DNA of 64,000 nt, from positions 30,757 to 94,756 of the forward strand of contig NZ_CAJTMT010000010.1 in the NCBI RefSeq assembly GCF_910577345.1, written 5' to 3'. The DNA is from an uncultured Duncaniella sp. Lineage in GTDB: Bacteria; Bacteroidota; Bacteroidia; Bacteroidales; Muribaculaceae. Within the stretch, counting starts at the first letter, position 1. The number at the start of each line of letters is the position of its first letter. Below are positions 9,082 to 17,081 of this stretch, piece by piece. Position numbers and translations under genes: made by a program. Below the pieces are notes generated by a model. It saw nothing but the letters and a program-made list of their open reading frames with translations, was not told the origin of the DNA and ran no database searches.

Positions 9082-10404
9082 TTATTTCTCGTTGAAAAGT
9101 GTTTCGCTCAGGCGACGCAGAGCTTCGATTTTGTCCTCCTTGCGGATGAGGAATGAGATGTTGTAGTTTGAACCGCCGTAGGAAATCATGCGGACTGGAA
9201 TATTGGCAAGAGCTTCCATTGCCTTTGCCTCATAGCCGGTGTTGGTCCACTCCATGTTGCCGACAACACAGATGATGACCATGTCGCGGTCGATGGTGAC
9301 GGTGCCGAACTTCTTAAGCTCGTCGACGATTTCGGGGAGGAAACGCTCGGAGTCGATGGTGAGCGATACGCCGACTTCGCTTGTGGCGATCATGTCGATG
9401 GGAGTGCGGTATTTCTCGAATGTCTCAAACACGCGGGTCAGATAACCGTAGGCGAGGAGCATACGCGAACTCTTGATCTTGATGGCCACAATGTTGTCCT
9501 TGGCAGCGACGGCCTTGATGGAGGGTTCGGTGATGTTGTTGTAGATGAGTGTGCCGTGTGCCTCCGGTTCGAGAGTGTTGAGAAGACGGAGAGGAATATT
9601 GTTGACCTTGGCGGGGAGCACACAGGTGGGGTGGAGGATTTTTGCACCGAAGTATGCAAGCTCGGAAGCTTCCTCGTAGTGAAGCTCGTTGACGGGGCTT
9701 GTCTTGTCGACAAAGCGGGGGTCGTTGTTGTGCATACCGTCGATGTCAGTCCAGATTTCGATTTCCTCAGCTTCGATGGCTGCGCCGATGAGCGATGCGG
9801 TGTAGTCGCTGCCACCGCGCTGGAGGTTGTCGATCTCGCCGGTTGAGTTGCGGCAGATGAATCCCTGGGTGATGAAGATGTCGGCGTCGATATACTTGTC
9901 AAGGAGGGGCTGGAGATGGAGGGTGATGTGCTGCATGTCGGGCTCACCGTTGGCATCGGTCTTCATGAAGTCGAGTGCAGGGAGCGATTCGGCATAGAGG
10001 CCACGCTCGTTGAGGAGGATGGTCATCATGGCCACGCTCATGATTTCGCCCTGTGCGAGGATGATCTTTTCCTCGATTTCGCTGAAAGTCTCGCGCTGGG
10101 TGAACGAACGGATATAGTTGAAGCAGGCCTTGATTTCTTTGAGGGCTTTCTCGCGGCTCTCATGTTTGTCGTAGAGCGCTGCGATTGTCTTGAGATATTT
10201 TGATTCGAGAAGATTGATTGTCTCTTTTGCTCCGTTGGTGTTTTTCTTGTAGAGGTAATCGGCGATTTCTACAAGTGAATTTGTCGTGCCCGACATTGCG
10301 GAAAGCACGATGATGTTCTTGCCTCTTTCAGAGACGAGGTCGGCAACGTGGCGGATACGTTCTGCGGAACCTACTGAGGTACCTCCAAACTTTAAAACTT
10401 TCAT
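9082..10404 (-). CDS. lysC: Aspartate kinase, monofunctional
   Basis: A 440-residue aspartokinase that phosphorylates L-aspartate as the entry step to lysine, diaminopimelate, threonine and methionine. It starts with the nucleotide-binding KVLKFGGTSVGSAERI. It contains QGFICRNSTGEIDNLQRGGSDYTA and the EIWTDIDGMHNNDPR substrate loop, followed by tandem ACT regulatory domains from about residue 300. No homoserine dehydrogenase domain is fused, so this is the lysine-sensitive LysC type by architecture. It heads the leftward block with lysA. Feedback by lysine is expected from the family but not proven by the sequence. No lysine riboswitch was recognised in the 209-bp upstream gap. Confidence 0.95.
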   Translation of the reverse strand: MKVLKFGGTSVGSAERIRHVADLVSERGKNIIVLSAMSGTTNSLVEIADYLYKKNTNGAKETINLLESKYLKTIAALYDKHESREKALKEIKACFNYIRSFTQRETFSEIEEKIILAQGEIMSVAMMTILLNERGLYAESLPALDFMKTDANGEPDMQHITLHLQPLLDKYIDADIFITQGFICRNSTGEIDNLQRGGSDYTASLIGAAIEAEEIEIWTDIDGMHNNDPRFVDKTSPVNELHYEEASELAYFGAKILHPTCVLPAKVNNIPLRLLNTLEPEAHGTLIYNNITEPSIKAVAAKDNIVAIKIKSSRMLLAYGYLTRVFETFEKYRTPIDMIATSEVGVSLTIDSERFLPEIVDELKKFGTVTIDRDMVIICVVGNMEWTNTGYEAKAMEALANIPVRMISYGGSNYNISFLIRKEDKIEALRRLSETLFNEK

Positions 10405-10495
10405 ACCTTATAATTATAATTGTAATGTGATTTTCGAATGACTGACTGATGATATGCCAAAATGGACGGATTGAACGATTTTAGCAAATTATCGG

Positions 10496-10503
10496 CAAAA
10501 TTA
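10496..10503 (-). promoter_or_regulatory. Probable -7 element of the lysC promoter
   Basis: TAATTTTG on the reverse strand is an exact -7 match about 95 bases upstream of lysC, just past the terminator of the preceding TPR gene. The -33 region overlaps that terminator (TTCG) and is a poor match. Confidence 0.5.
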
Positions 10504-10517
10504 CTAATAATTATCTA

Positions 10518-10574
10518 AAAATCGAACCAATCTGTTGTCAAACTGAAAGTTTAACGCCGGATTGGTTCGATTTT
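10518..10574 (-). terminator. Intrinsic terminator after the TPR gene
   Basis: Arms at 10518-10532 and 10560-10574 form a perfect 15-bp stem. The 27-base loop contains a small inner hairpin (AAACT/AGTTT at 10540-10552). On the reverse strand the stem ends in TTTTT. It separates the TPR gene from the lysC operon. Confidence 0.8.
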
Positions 10575-10613
10575 GATATGAAAAGAGGTAAAATTGTAAG
10601 AGGGCGGTGACGC

Positions 10614-12641
10614 TTATCGGCCTGATGCCATGCGTTTGAGCAGGGAGTAGGAGGAGACGATTCCGAGTTCTCCTGCGCGGCTGAGGTCGGGGAACGCCTT
10701 GTCTTTGTCGCCGATGGTGAGGTGGACATATCCGCGGTTGTAGTAGGCTTCGCCGAAATCACGTTTCAGTTCGATTGCCCGTGTGAAGGCTTTCAGGGCT
10801 TCGTCGAGATGTCCGATTTCAGTAAGCACGACGCCTTTGTTGTAGTATGCAACAGGCATGAAAGGGGAGAGGCTTATAGCCTTTTCGATGTCGGCGAGGA
10901 TGTCGACGCTCTCTTCTTCGGATAGGATGTGGGTGCCTTGTCCGTCGTCGGTCGCTTTATGTTTTTTCGCATATCTCACCTGCGCTCTGAGCAGATATGC
11001 CAAGGCGAAATCGGGCGTCAGTCTGACGGCTGTGGTGAGATCGCCGACGGCTGCATCAAAGTCACCTACTGTATAGAAATCCATTGCCCTTCCGAAATAA
11101 TCAATCGCACGCGGGGGATGGCTTGCGATGTAGGAATTATAGAAGTCTATCGACGAGCGGTGGGTGGTCTCGACATTGTCATCCCGGAGGGTGGATTCGC
11201 GGTTGGCTACTTGCAGACCGAAGCGGAGCAGTCCGGTTGCGTTGAGGTCGTTGACCTCGCGGATGTATTCGCTGTTGAGCTTGATTTCTGTCGGTGAGGT
11301 GTAGTAGGTGATTATGAAAATCGGTTCAAGTTCGACTTTCAGTTCCTGGTCCTGGACACGTCCGCGGATGGTCGTTGCATCGTTTTCCGATGTGTAGTTG
11401 GCCGATACGGTTGCGAGCGATGAGAAGCGTTTCTTCACCTGTTCCTGAGTTTCGGTCACGACGGGACCGTCGCCGTCCTCATCCTGTGAATTTCCGGCTG
11501 AGGTGTTGTCGGCAAACTGTTTGTCGGGAGAGACCGGAACCTTTGTCTTGGCAAGTGCGAGAGACTTGTTATAGTCTTTCTCGGCGCTTTGGAGGTCTCC
11601 TTTGCGGCGTTTGATGTCGTAGCGCAGGAAATAGGCCGCAGCGAAATCCGGGTAAGCCTCGAGCACACGGTTGAGGTCGGAAAGGGCTGCTTCAAAATCA
11701 CCGATTTCAGCAAGAAGCATTGAGCGGTTATAGAGCGTTTTGTAGTCGTCAGGGTTGAGATTTATGACGCTTGTGAAATCCTCGATGGCCTTGTTGGTGT
11801 CGTGGACTTCGGCTCGGAGGAGTCCTCGGTTGAAGAGCGCCATTGAGTTTGTCGGGTCAAGTTTCAGCGCATGGTCATAGTCGTCAAACGCTCCATAGAA
11901 ATCATCGGTCATATAGCGCAGGAATGCACGGTTGATGTAGTAGCCGGGGAAATCCGGGCTTAGTTTCACCGCCATGTCCATGTCGGCCAATGCACTTTTG
12001 TAGTCCTGTCCGGAGTGGATGGCTATGTCGGCCCTCATCAGATAGGCGTTGATTGCCGAGGAGTTTATTGTCAGTGCCTTATCAATGTCGCTTTTCGCTC
12101 CAATGGTGTCCTTTGTTTCGAGTCTGAGACGTGCGCGGCCGAGATAGCCCCCCTCATAGCGCGGATATTTTCTGATAAGAGCGGCGAAAGTGGTGTCGGC
12201 TCCTGCATGGTCCTTAATCTGACATTGCGCCATGGCTTTGTTGAAGAGGACGCTGCGGGTGTCGGGGTGCATTTCAAGCACTTTGTTGTAATCCTTGATG
12301 GCCTCACGGTTTTTACCTTGGTTCTGACGTGCCACCCCGCGCACTTCGTAGGCATCCACGATGAAGGGGTTGCGCTCGATGGCAAGCGAGGCATCCTCTT
12401 CGGCTCCGGGGAAATCATCGAGGTTCAGTTTGGCGATAGCGCGATAGAAATATGGTTTTGCAAGACGCGGATTGACGCTGATGACCTGATTGAAATATTG
12501 GATTGAAAGGACGTAGTCTTCAAAATAATTTGTATTTGCCCCGATTCTCATCACCTGCTCGGTGTTGATTTGCGCCCTCAGCGCGAGCATGGGGCAAAGA
12601 AATGTGAACAAGATTATGATGGAGCTTTTTAAACGCGACAT
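10614..12641 (-). CDS. Exported tetratricopeptide-repeat protein
   Basis: A 675-residue protein with an N-terminal signal peptide (hydrophobic IIILFTFLCPMLAL, probable cleavage after ALRA) and two TPR arrays. The first spans about residues 28 to 370 with ten or so 34-residue units showing the A-x-x-D-x-x-x-A-L/I-x-L/x-P rhythm. The second spans about residues 515 to 670. The middle (about 375 to 510) is non-repetitive, with an acidic low-complexity patch (DEDGDGP) and a predicted beta-rich part. The protein is probably periplasmic or outer-membrane facing and acts as a protein-binding scaffold. No specific partner is evident. It has its own promoter and terminator. Function unknown. Confidence 0.85.
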   Translation of the reverse strand: MSRLKSSIIILFTFLCPMLALRAQINTEQVMRIGANTNYFEDYVLSIQYFNQVISVNPRLAKPYFYRAIAKLNLDDFPGAEEDASLAIERNPFIVDAYEVRGVARQNQGKNREAIKDYNKVLEMHPDTRSVLFNKAMAQCQIKDHAGADTTFAALIRKYPRYEGGYLGRARLRLETKDTIGAKSDIDKALTINSSAINAYLMRADIAIHSGQDYKSALADMDMAVKLSPDFPGYYINRAFLRYMTDDFYGAFDDYDHALKLDPTNSMALFNRGLLRAEVHDTNKAIEDFTSVINLNPDDYKTLYNRSMLLAEIGDFEAALSDLNRVLEAYPDFAAAYFLRYDIKRRKGDLQSAEKDYNKSLALAKTKVPVSPDKQFADNTSAGNSQDEDGDGPVVTETQEQVKKRFSSLATVSANYTSENDATTIRGRVQDQELKVELEPIFIITYYTSPTEIKLNSEYIREVNDLNATGLLRFGLQVANRESTLRDDNVETTHRSSIDFYNSYIASHPPRAIDYFGRAMDFYTVGDFDAAVGDLTTAVRLTPDFALAYLLRAQVRYAKKHKATDDGQGTHILSEEESVDILADIEKAISLSPFMPVAYYNKGVVLTEIGHLDEALKAFTRAIELKRDFGEAYYNRGYVHLTIGDKDKAFPDLSRAGELGIVSSYSLLKRMASGR

Positions 12642-12732
12642 TTACCTTAGGGGAAAATAATGATCATGGAATAGCGGGAAGATTGCAGAACTGAAAGAGC
12701 CATGCAAATTAAACCCTCTGTGAATTCAACGG

Positions 12733-12740
12733 CAAATGTA
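12733..12740 (-). promoter_or_regulatory. Probable -7 element of the TPR gene
   Basis: TACATTTG on the reverse strand matches TAnnTTTG exactly, about 92 bases upstream of the TPR start. The -33 position carries only a T-run (near 12759-12764). Confidence 0.45.
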
Positions 12741-12837
12741 GTGTTTTATGTGAAAAAATCCGTTATTTTTAAGGAATTTTCATAATTTTGTTATACAAGC
12801 GAACTGATTTTGCTTTTTCGGCGCTTTAAATTTAAAA

Positions 12838-12868
12838 TTGAAAATATGAATAGGAATTGCTATATTTG
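12838..12868 (+). promoter_or_regulatory. Promoter of the helicase gene
   Basis: TTG at 12838-12840 and TATATTTG at 12861-12868 are spaced by 20 bases, a good Bacteroidota match. It implies a leader of about 140 bases before the ATG at 13014. The rest of the 372-bp gap 12642-13013 is AT-rich and shows no other gene. Confidence 0.65.
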
Positions 12869-13013
12869 CATGAAATTGTGATTATCAAAGATGATGGCTT
12901 AATGGAAGAAGGCATTTTTTTCATCATGAAATCAAAAATTTTTTCATTTGGCTAATAAAACGAACAATCAACAATCTTGTCATATAGGCATAAACATTTC
13001 TTAAATTTATCTT

Positions 13014-15818
13014 ATGTCGTTCTTTAGCAGACTATTTAAATCGATAAAACGGCAGAGCCGGGGTGAGATAGATTCATCCGGGAGTGCCGATATTGATGCC
13101 TTTGAAAATAGATATGGCAGTCTGTTGGCAATAGATGATTTTATTTCCAGAAAAGACTGTAAAGAGATAATTGAAGATTACTTTGGTTTATATGAGCGGC
13201 TGAATACTCTTAAAGATTCGAACACATTAGAGTATTATTGTAGGGATAATGGTCTTAAATTCGATCGCGTATTGTCTTTTTTGTCCAAATATTCAGATTT
13301 GAAACAAACAGAAGGCTCTATTAAAATTCGGGAGCATAATGATGCGTTTGTTGAGCGCCATTTAAATTCTGAGAAATCATATTTGGATAATATTTTGTCG
13401 GAAATAGACAGAAATATAAAACTGGATGATGAACAGCGTCGGGTTGTTTTATCGGATGAAGATTATACCCTTGTAATAGCTGGTGCAGGTGCGGGCAAAA
13501 CGACAACAGTAGCAGCAAAAGTCAAATATTTAGTTGAGAGGAAAGGTGTAAGACCCGACCAGATATTAGTCATATCATTTACAAATAAAGCCGTAGGAGA
13601 ATTAAGGGATAAGATAAATAAATCTCTCAAAATAGATTGTCCTGTAACAACTTTCCATAAAACAGGCTATGCAATTTTGCGTAGGCAGGAAGAGGAACGT
13701 AAGATTATTGTTGACCAAGGATTCATGTTTCATGTCATCAATAATTATTTGAAGGGTAATATCCTTGAAAATCCTGAACTTGTTGAAAAGTTAATCTTGT
13801 TTTTTGGTAGCTATTTCGATGCGCCATTCGAAGGAGATGATTTGAATAATTTCTTCAACTATATAAAGAAAGCAGATTTTTCTACTTTGCGTGGTAATAT
13901 GTCGGAGTATGCTGATAAGATAATAGACAGGCGCACGGGAAAATGTATAAGTATCACACATGAGACATTGCGCTCTTCCCAAGAAGTGCTTATTGCTAAT
14001 TTCTTGTATATGAATGGGATTGATTATGAGTATGAGAAGCCATATCCGTATCATATCCTGCGTTCGCACAAACCATATACTCCTGATTTTACAATAGTAC
14101 AGGGTGAGAAAGTTGCCTATGTCGAACATTTCGGTATTACTCAGGATGGAAAGAACAATCGTTATCCTCCGGAGCAACTGGAACGCTACAGAAATGCTGT
14201 CAATGACAAAGTCAAATTGCATCGTGAACACAAGACAGATTTGATATATACTTTCTCTGCTTACAACGACGGCAGGGATTTGTTGTCACATTTTCAAGAA
14301 GAATTGATAAAACATGGATTTAAATTATGTCCTCGTCCATCTCGGGAGGTGTTTGACAAAATTGTCTCGACTGAAGAAAACAAGTACATAATTAAATTGG
14401 TGAAGCTGATCTGTACGTTTATTCAGAATTTTAAGACCAATGGTTATTCTTTGGATGACTTATATCGTTTTCAGGCAACAACCAATAACGAGAGGTCTAA
14501 ACTATTCCTTACAATTTGCGAGCAATGCTATCATGAATATACAAAACGGTTGAAAGAGAAGAATGCCATTGATTTTGAGGATATGATTAATGATTCTTCT
14601 CGAATATTGCGTGAGGAAGAAATAAAAGGAACAAAATTAGATTTCAGATATATTATAGTAGATGAGTATCAGGATATTTCCCGGCAAAGATTTAATTTGA
14701 CGAGGGAGTTGAGTCGATTGTGCGATGCCAAGATTATTGCTGTTGGTGATGACTGGCAGTCAATCTATGCCTATGCCGGGTCGGATATTACTCTGTTTAC
14801 AAATTTCAAAGAGATTTTTGGGTATGGAGCTGAGTTGCGCATCACGAAAACTTATCGTAATGCGCAGGAAGTGATAGATATAGCCGGTGGCTTTATTCAA
14901 AAGAATACCAAACAATTGAGAAAAGCTTTGGTTTCGCCAAAACGGATAAACAATCCTGTAATTATCGAAACCTATACTGAAGATGTCGATAGAAGCCTTT
15001 ATCAGGGAAAAGGTGGCAAGTATTTCCTTGTAGGGGAGACTGTCCAAAGGATAATGAAAGAAATTCTCTCTGAGAACCCAAAATCATCAATCTTATTGCT
15101 TGGAAGGTATGGGTTTGATGCTTTTAATTTAACTAAATCTGCTGATTTTGTTTATTGGGAAAAGACAGGAAATGTTTCATCAAAAACATTTGCTGATATT
15201 GAAATGGAATTTATGACCGTCCATCGAGCCAAGGGATTAGGGTATGATAATGTCATACTAATAAATGCCATGGATGCTGTCTATGGTTTCCCTTCCAAGG
15301 TAGAGGATGATCCGGTTTTGAAATATGTTCTGAAAGGAGACAATGCGATAGAGTATGCAGAAGAGCGCAGGTTGTTTTATGTGGCGCTTACAAGAACAAA
15401 GAATAGGGTATATATTGTTACTCCCCAGCAAAGACCTTCGGCTTTCGTAAGGGAGTTGCTCACAGATTATCCTAATATAATGGTAAGAGGTTGTATTGAT
15501 GAAATAGAATCGCAACCTCGTGATAAGAAGATTTGTCCAATTTGTGGTTATCCGCTTCAATTTCGTTATAAGAAAGCTTATGGCCTAAAACTTTGGATAT
15601 GCACAAATGAACCCGAAATATGTGACTTTATGACTAATAATCTTCGAGGCGGAGACTTGCAGATTATGAAATGCAATAAATGCCGGGATGGATATTTAGT
15701 TGTGAAAGATGCAAAGACAGAACCCTTGCTTGGTTGTACGAATTATAAACCGGATAAAACTGGCTGTAATAATTATATGACAAGAGATTATTACTTGAAG
15801 TATAGAAGTATGAAATGA
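13014..15818 (+). CDS. Helicase IV (HelD/UvrD)-like helicase with nuclease-like insert and C-terminal zinc ribbons
   Basis: A 934-residue SF1A helicase. Q motif LDDEQRRVV is at about 138-146, Walker A AGAGAGKTT at 156-164, motif II VDEYQD at 549-554, GDDWQSIYAYAG at about 578-589, and EERRLFYVALTRT near the C-terminal third. The order and wording (VDEYQDISRQR, GDDWQSIY) resemble E. coli helicase IV. Between motifs I and II, residues about 315-440 hold a PD-(D/E)XK-like block (E324, TPDFT with D358, AYVEHFG with E371) ending in YPPEQLERYRNA. The C-terminal 95 residues have two four-cysteine clusters (C841, C844, C863, C870; C887, C890, C908, C918), probable zinc ribbons as in type I topoisomerases. 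The gene is clearly more AT-rich than its neighbours, suggesting transfer. It could act in repair or in phage defence; neither is shown. Confidence 0.85.
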   Translation: MSFFSRLFKSIKRQSRGEIDSSGSADIDAFENRYGSLLAIDDFISRKDCKEIIEDYFGLYERLNTLKDSNTLEYYCRDNGLKFDRVLSFLSKYSDLKQTEGSIKIREHNDAFVERHLNSEKSYLDNILSEIDRNIKLDDEQRRVVLSDEDYTLVIAGAGAGKTTTVAAKVKYLVERKGVRPDQILVISFTNKAVGELRDKINKSLKIDCPVTTFHKTGYAILRRQEEERKIIVDQGFMFHVINNYLKGNILENPELVEKLILFFGSYFDAPFEGDDLNNFFNYIKKADFSTLRGNMSEYADKIIDRRTGKCISITHETLRSSQEVLIANFLYMNGIDYEYEKPYPYHILRSHKPYTPDFTIVQGEKVAYVEHFGITQDGKNNRYPPEQLERYRNAVNDKVKLHREHKTDLIYTFSAYNDGRDLLSHFQEELIKHGFKLCPRPSREVFDKIVSTEENKYIIKLVKLICTFIQNFKTNGYSLDDLYRFQATTNNERSKLFLTICEQCYHEYTKRLKEKNAIDFEDMINDSSRILREEEIKGTKLDFRYIIVDEYQDISRQRFNLTRELSRLCDAKIIAVGDDWQSIYAYAGSDITLFTNFKEIFGYGAELRITKTYRNAQEVIDIAGGFIQKNTKQLRKALVSPKRINNPVIIETYTEDVDRSLYQGKGGKYFLVGETVQRIMKEILSENPKSSILLLGRYGFDAFNLTKSADFVYWEKTGNVSSKTFADIEMEFMTVHRAKGLGYDNVILINAMDAVYGFPSKVEDDPVLKYVLKGDNAIEYAEERRLFYVALTRTKNRVYIVTPQQRPSAFVRELLTDYPNIMVRGCIDEIESQPRDKKICPICGYPLQFRYKKAYGLKLWICTNEPEICDFMTNNLRGGDLQIMKCNKCRDGYLVVKDAKTEPLLGCTNYKPDKTGCNNYMTRDYYLKYRSMK

Positions 15819-16501
15819 TGAGAATGAGATGTGTATATAATCTTTTATTGTTTTATTTGTTGACAGTAACAGTTGTAGGAGATATGTCTGCCCAGGGTTT
15901 GAGTGAGCGGTTGGATGAGGCCGGGTTTGTTGCGGTTAATAAGGTTGATACCACGCTGCAGGTTCGGTTGATGTATGCCGGTGAGGATAATTTCACCGGA
16001 GTGAAGCTGTATGAAGATGTGGTTGACGGTTATCTTCATCCAGATGCGGCTGCTGCTTTGGTGAAAGCTTCGGCTGAGTTGCATCGTTTGTATCCGACCT
16101 ACAATCTTCTGATTAAGGATGCTGCCCGTCCGATGAGCGTTCAGCGCAAGATGTTTGATGCCGTCAAGGGAACTCCTAAGGCGAACTATGTGGCCAATCC
16201 TGCAAAGGGTGGGGGCCTTCATAATTACGGCCTTGCGGTAGACATCACCATTGTCGATGAGCAAGGAAACGAATTGCCGATGGGCACTCCGGTGGACCAT
16301 CTGGGCAAGGAAGCCAATATTGATTGGGAGGAACGGATGGTCAGAGAGGGCATCATATCCGAAACGGAGCGACAGAACCGTCTGTTGCTGCGCCGGGTGA
16401 TGACTTCTGCCGGTTTCCAGCCTCTCAGGACTGAATGGTGGCATTTCAACCTTGTCAGCAAGCGCCGGGCGCAGGCTGCATATCGTCTGCTAAACTTCTG
16501 A
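15815..16501 (+). CDS. VanX/DdpX-like D-alanyl-D-alanine dipeptidase
   Basis: A 228-residue secreted peptidase of family M15D that hydrolyses D-Ala-D-Ala or related dipeptides in the periplasm. A signal peptide is visible (LLLFYLLTVTVVGDMSA). Zinc-site motifs are GGGLHNYGLAVDITIVD (His and Asp ligands), and TEWWHFN near the C-terminus (catalytic Glu and third ligand His). KDAARPMSVQRKMF holds the substrate-side Arg. Its ATG overlaps the helicase stop in ATGATGAG, so translation is coupled although the functions look unrelated. After the first 20 codons the base composition returns to that of the housekeeping genes. Most likely role is peptidoglycan-peptide salvage; vancomycin resistance is not implied, as no vanH or vanA neighbour is present. 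Confidence 0.9.
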   Translation: MMRMRCVYNLLLFYLLTVTVVGDMSAQGLSERLDEAGFVAVNKVDTTLQVRLMYAGEDNFTGVKLYEDVVDGYLHPDAAAALVKASAELHRLYPTYNLLIKDAARPMSVQRKMFDAVKGTPKANYVANPAKGGGLHNYGLAVDITIVDEQGNELPMGTPVDHLGKEANIDWEERMVREGIISETERQNRLLLRRVMTSAGFQPLRTEWWHFNLVSKRRAQAAYRLLNF

Positions 16502-16506
16502 ATGGG

Positions 16507-16544
16507 GAATCCGGACCTGAATGCATGATGTATGGGTCGGATTC
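16507..16544 (+). terminator. Hairpin after the dipeptidase gene
   Basis: GAATCC/GGATTC plus GACC/GGTC with one bulged base forms a 10-bp stem between 16507-16517 and 16535-16544, six bases past the stop. No U-run follows, so termination strength is uncertain. Confidence 0.45.
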
Positions 16545-16720
16545 ATTGATAATCATTAGTACCATAAAAATTTTCAGTGGATATAAATGATAATGTATCA
16601 TTTATAAAATCAAAATAACAAACATAGTCATAAATAGCCATGCTCAGCATACTGTTGACGAATGATTTATTGGAATTTATAATACAAAGATAAGAATAAC
16701 TCCGCTATAAATCAACCGTG

Positions 16721-16789
16721 TTTCGGTTTTTTGAGGTAGTTCATTTCGGTTTTTTGAGGTAATTTGTTTCGGTTTTTTGAGGCTTCTTG
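16721..16789. repeat. Three tandem 23-nt direct repeats
   Basis: The 16-base core TTTCGGTTTTTTGAGG occurs perfectly at 16721, 16744 and 16767, each followed by 7 variable bases, giving an exact 23-base period. It lies in the 580-bp gap between the dipeptidase gene and prfC, far from both starts. The 7-base spacing is too short for a CRISPR array. No further copy was noticed in this window. A small hairpin (16811-16835) follows. Function unknown. Confidence 0.9.
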
Positions 16790-16810
16790 TGGAAAGTCCA
16801 CCGGAAAGCC

Positions 16811-16835
16811 CCAATCTTTACCCCCCTAAAGATGG
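16811..16835. other. Small hairpin next to the 23-nt repeats
   Basis: CCAATCTTTA and TAAAGATGG pair as nine base pairs with one bulged A, closing a C6 loop. There is no U-run and no gene end nearby. The rest of 16545-17020 is AT-rich with no coding signal. Confidence 0.4.
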
Positions 16836-16994
16836 CTGTTTGAGAGAGCCGTCACTGTTAAAACTGGTGGTGTGCAGCCCTGTTAACCGTTTTGTATACT
16901 TCAAGCGCAATTTGATTTTATTAAATATATGCTATGGTTATATGATAGAATAGTCTGGTTTTCTCGGTGGGCGGTGGTTGATAAGTAAATGATA

Positions 16995-17028
16995 TTGGCG
17001 GTTATTTCGCAAATTCTTCGTAATTTTG
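16995..17028 (+). promoter_or_regulatory. prfC promoter
   Basis: TAATTTTG at 17021-17028 is an exact -7 match, with TTGG at 16995-16998 as a possible -33 (spacing 22). It lies downstream of the upstream in-frame ATG at 16989 and so supports the prfC start at 17082. Confidence 0.6.
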
Positions 17029-17081
17029 CAGTCGCTTTTACGAATCATCCATCCAATCATTTACGAAAACGACAAGCAGAT

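Noticed and set aside
10405..10613. Lysine riboswitch before lysC
   Set aside because: The gap holds the terminator of the preceding gene and a short leader. It is too short for the lysine aptamer, and no aptamer-like helices were seen.
15815..16501. Vancomycin-resistance cluster
   Set aside because: The VanX-like gene has no vanH, vanA or VanR/S neighbours. Chromosomal dipeptidases of this type serve peptidoglycan salvage.
16721..16789. Possible CRISPR array
   Set aside because: Only three repeats with 7-base intervals and no cas genes nearby; real spacers are about 30 bases or longer.
16989..17081. N-terminal extension of prfC
   Set aside because: It contains the -7 promoter box at 17021 and the residues do not match RF3.
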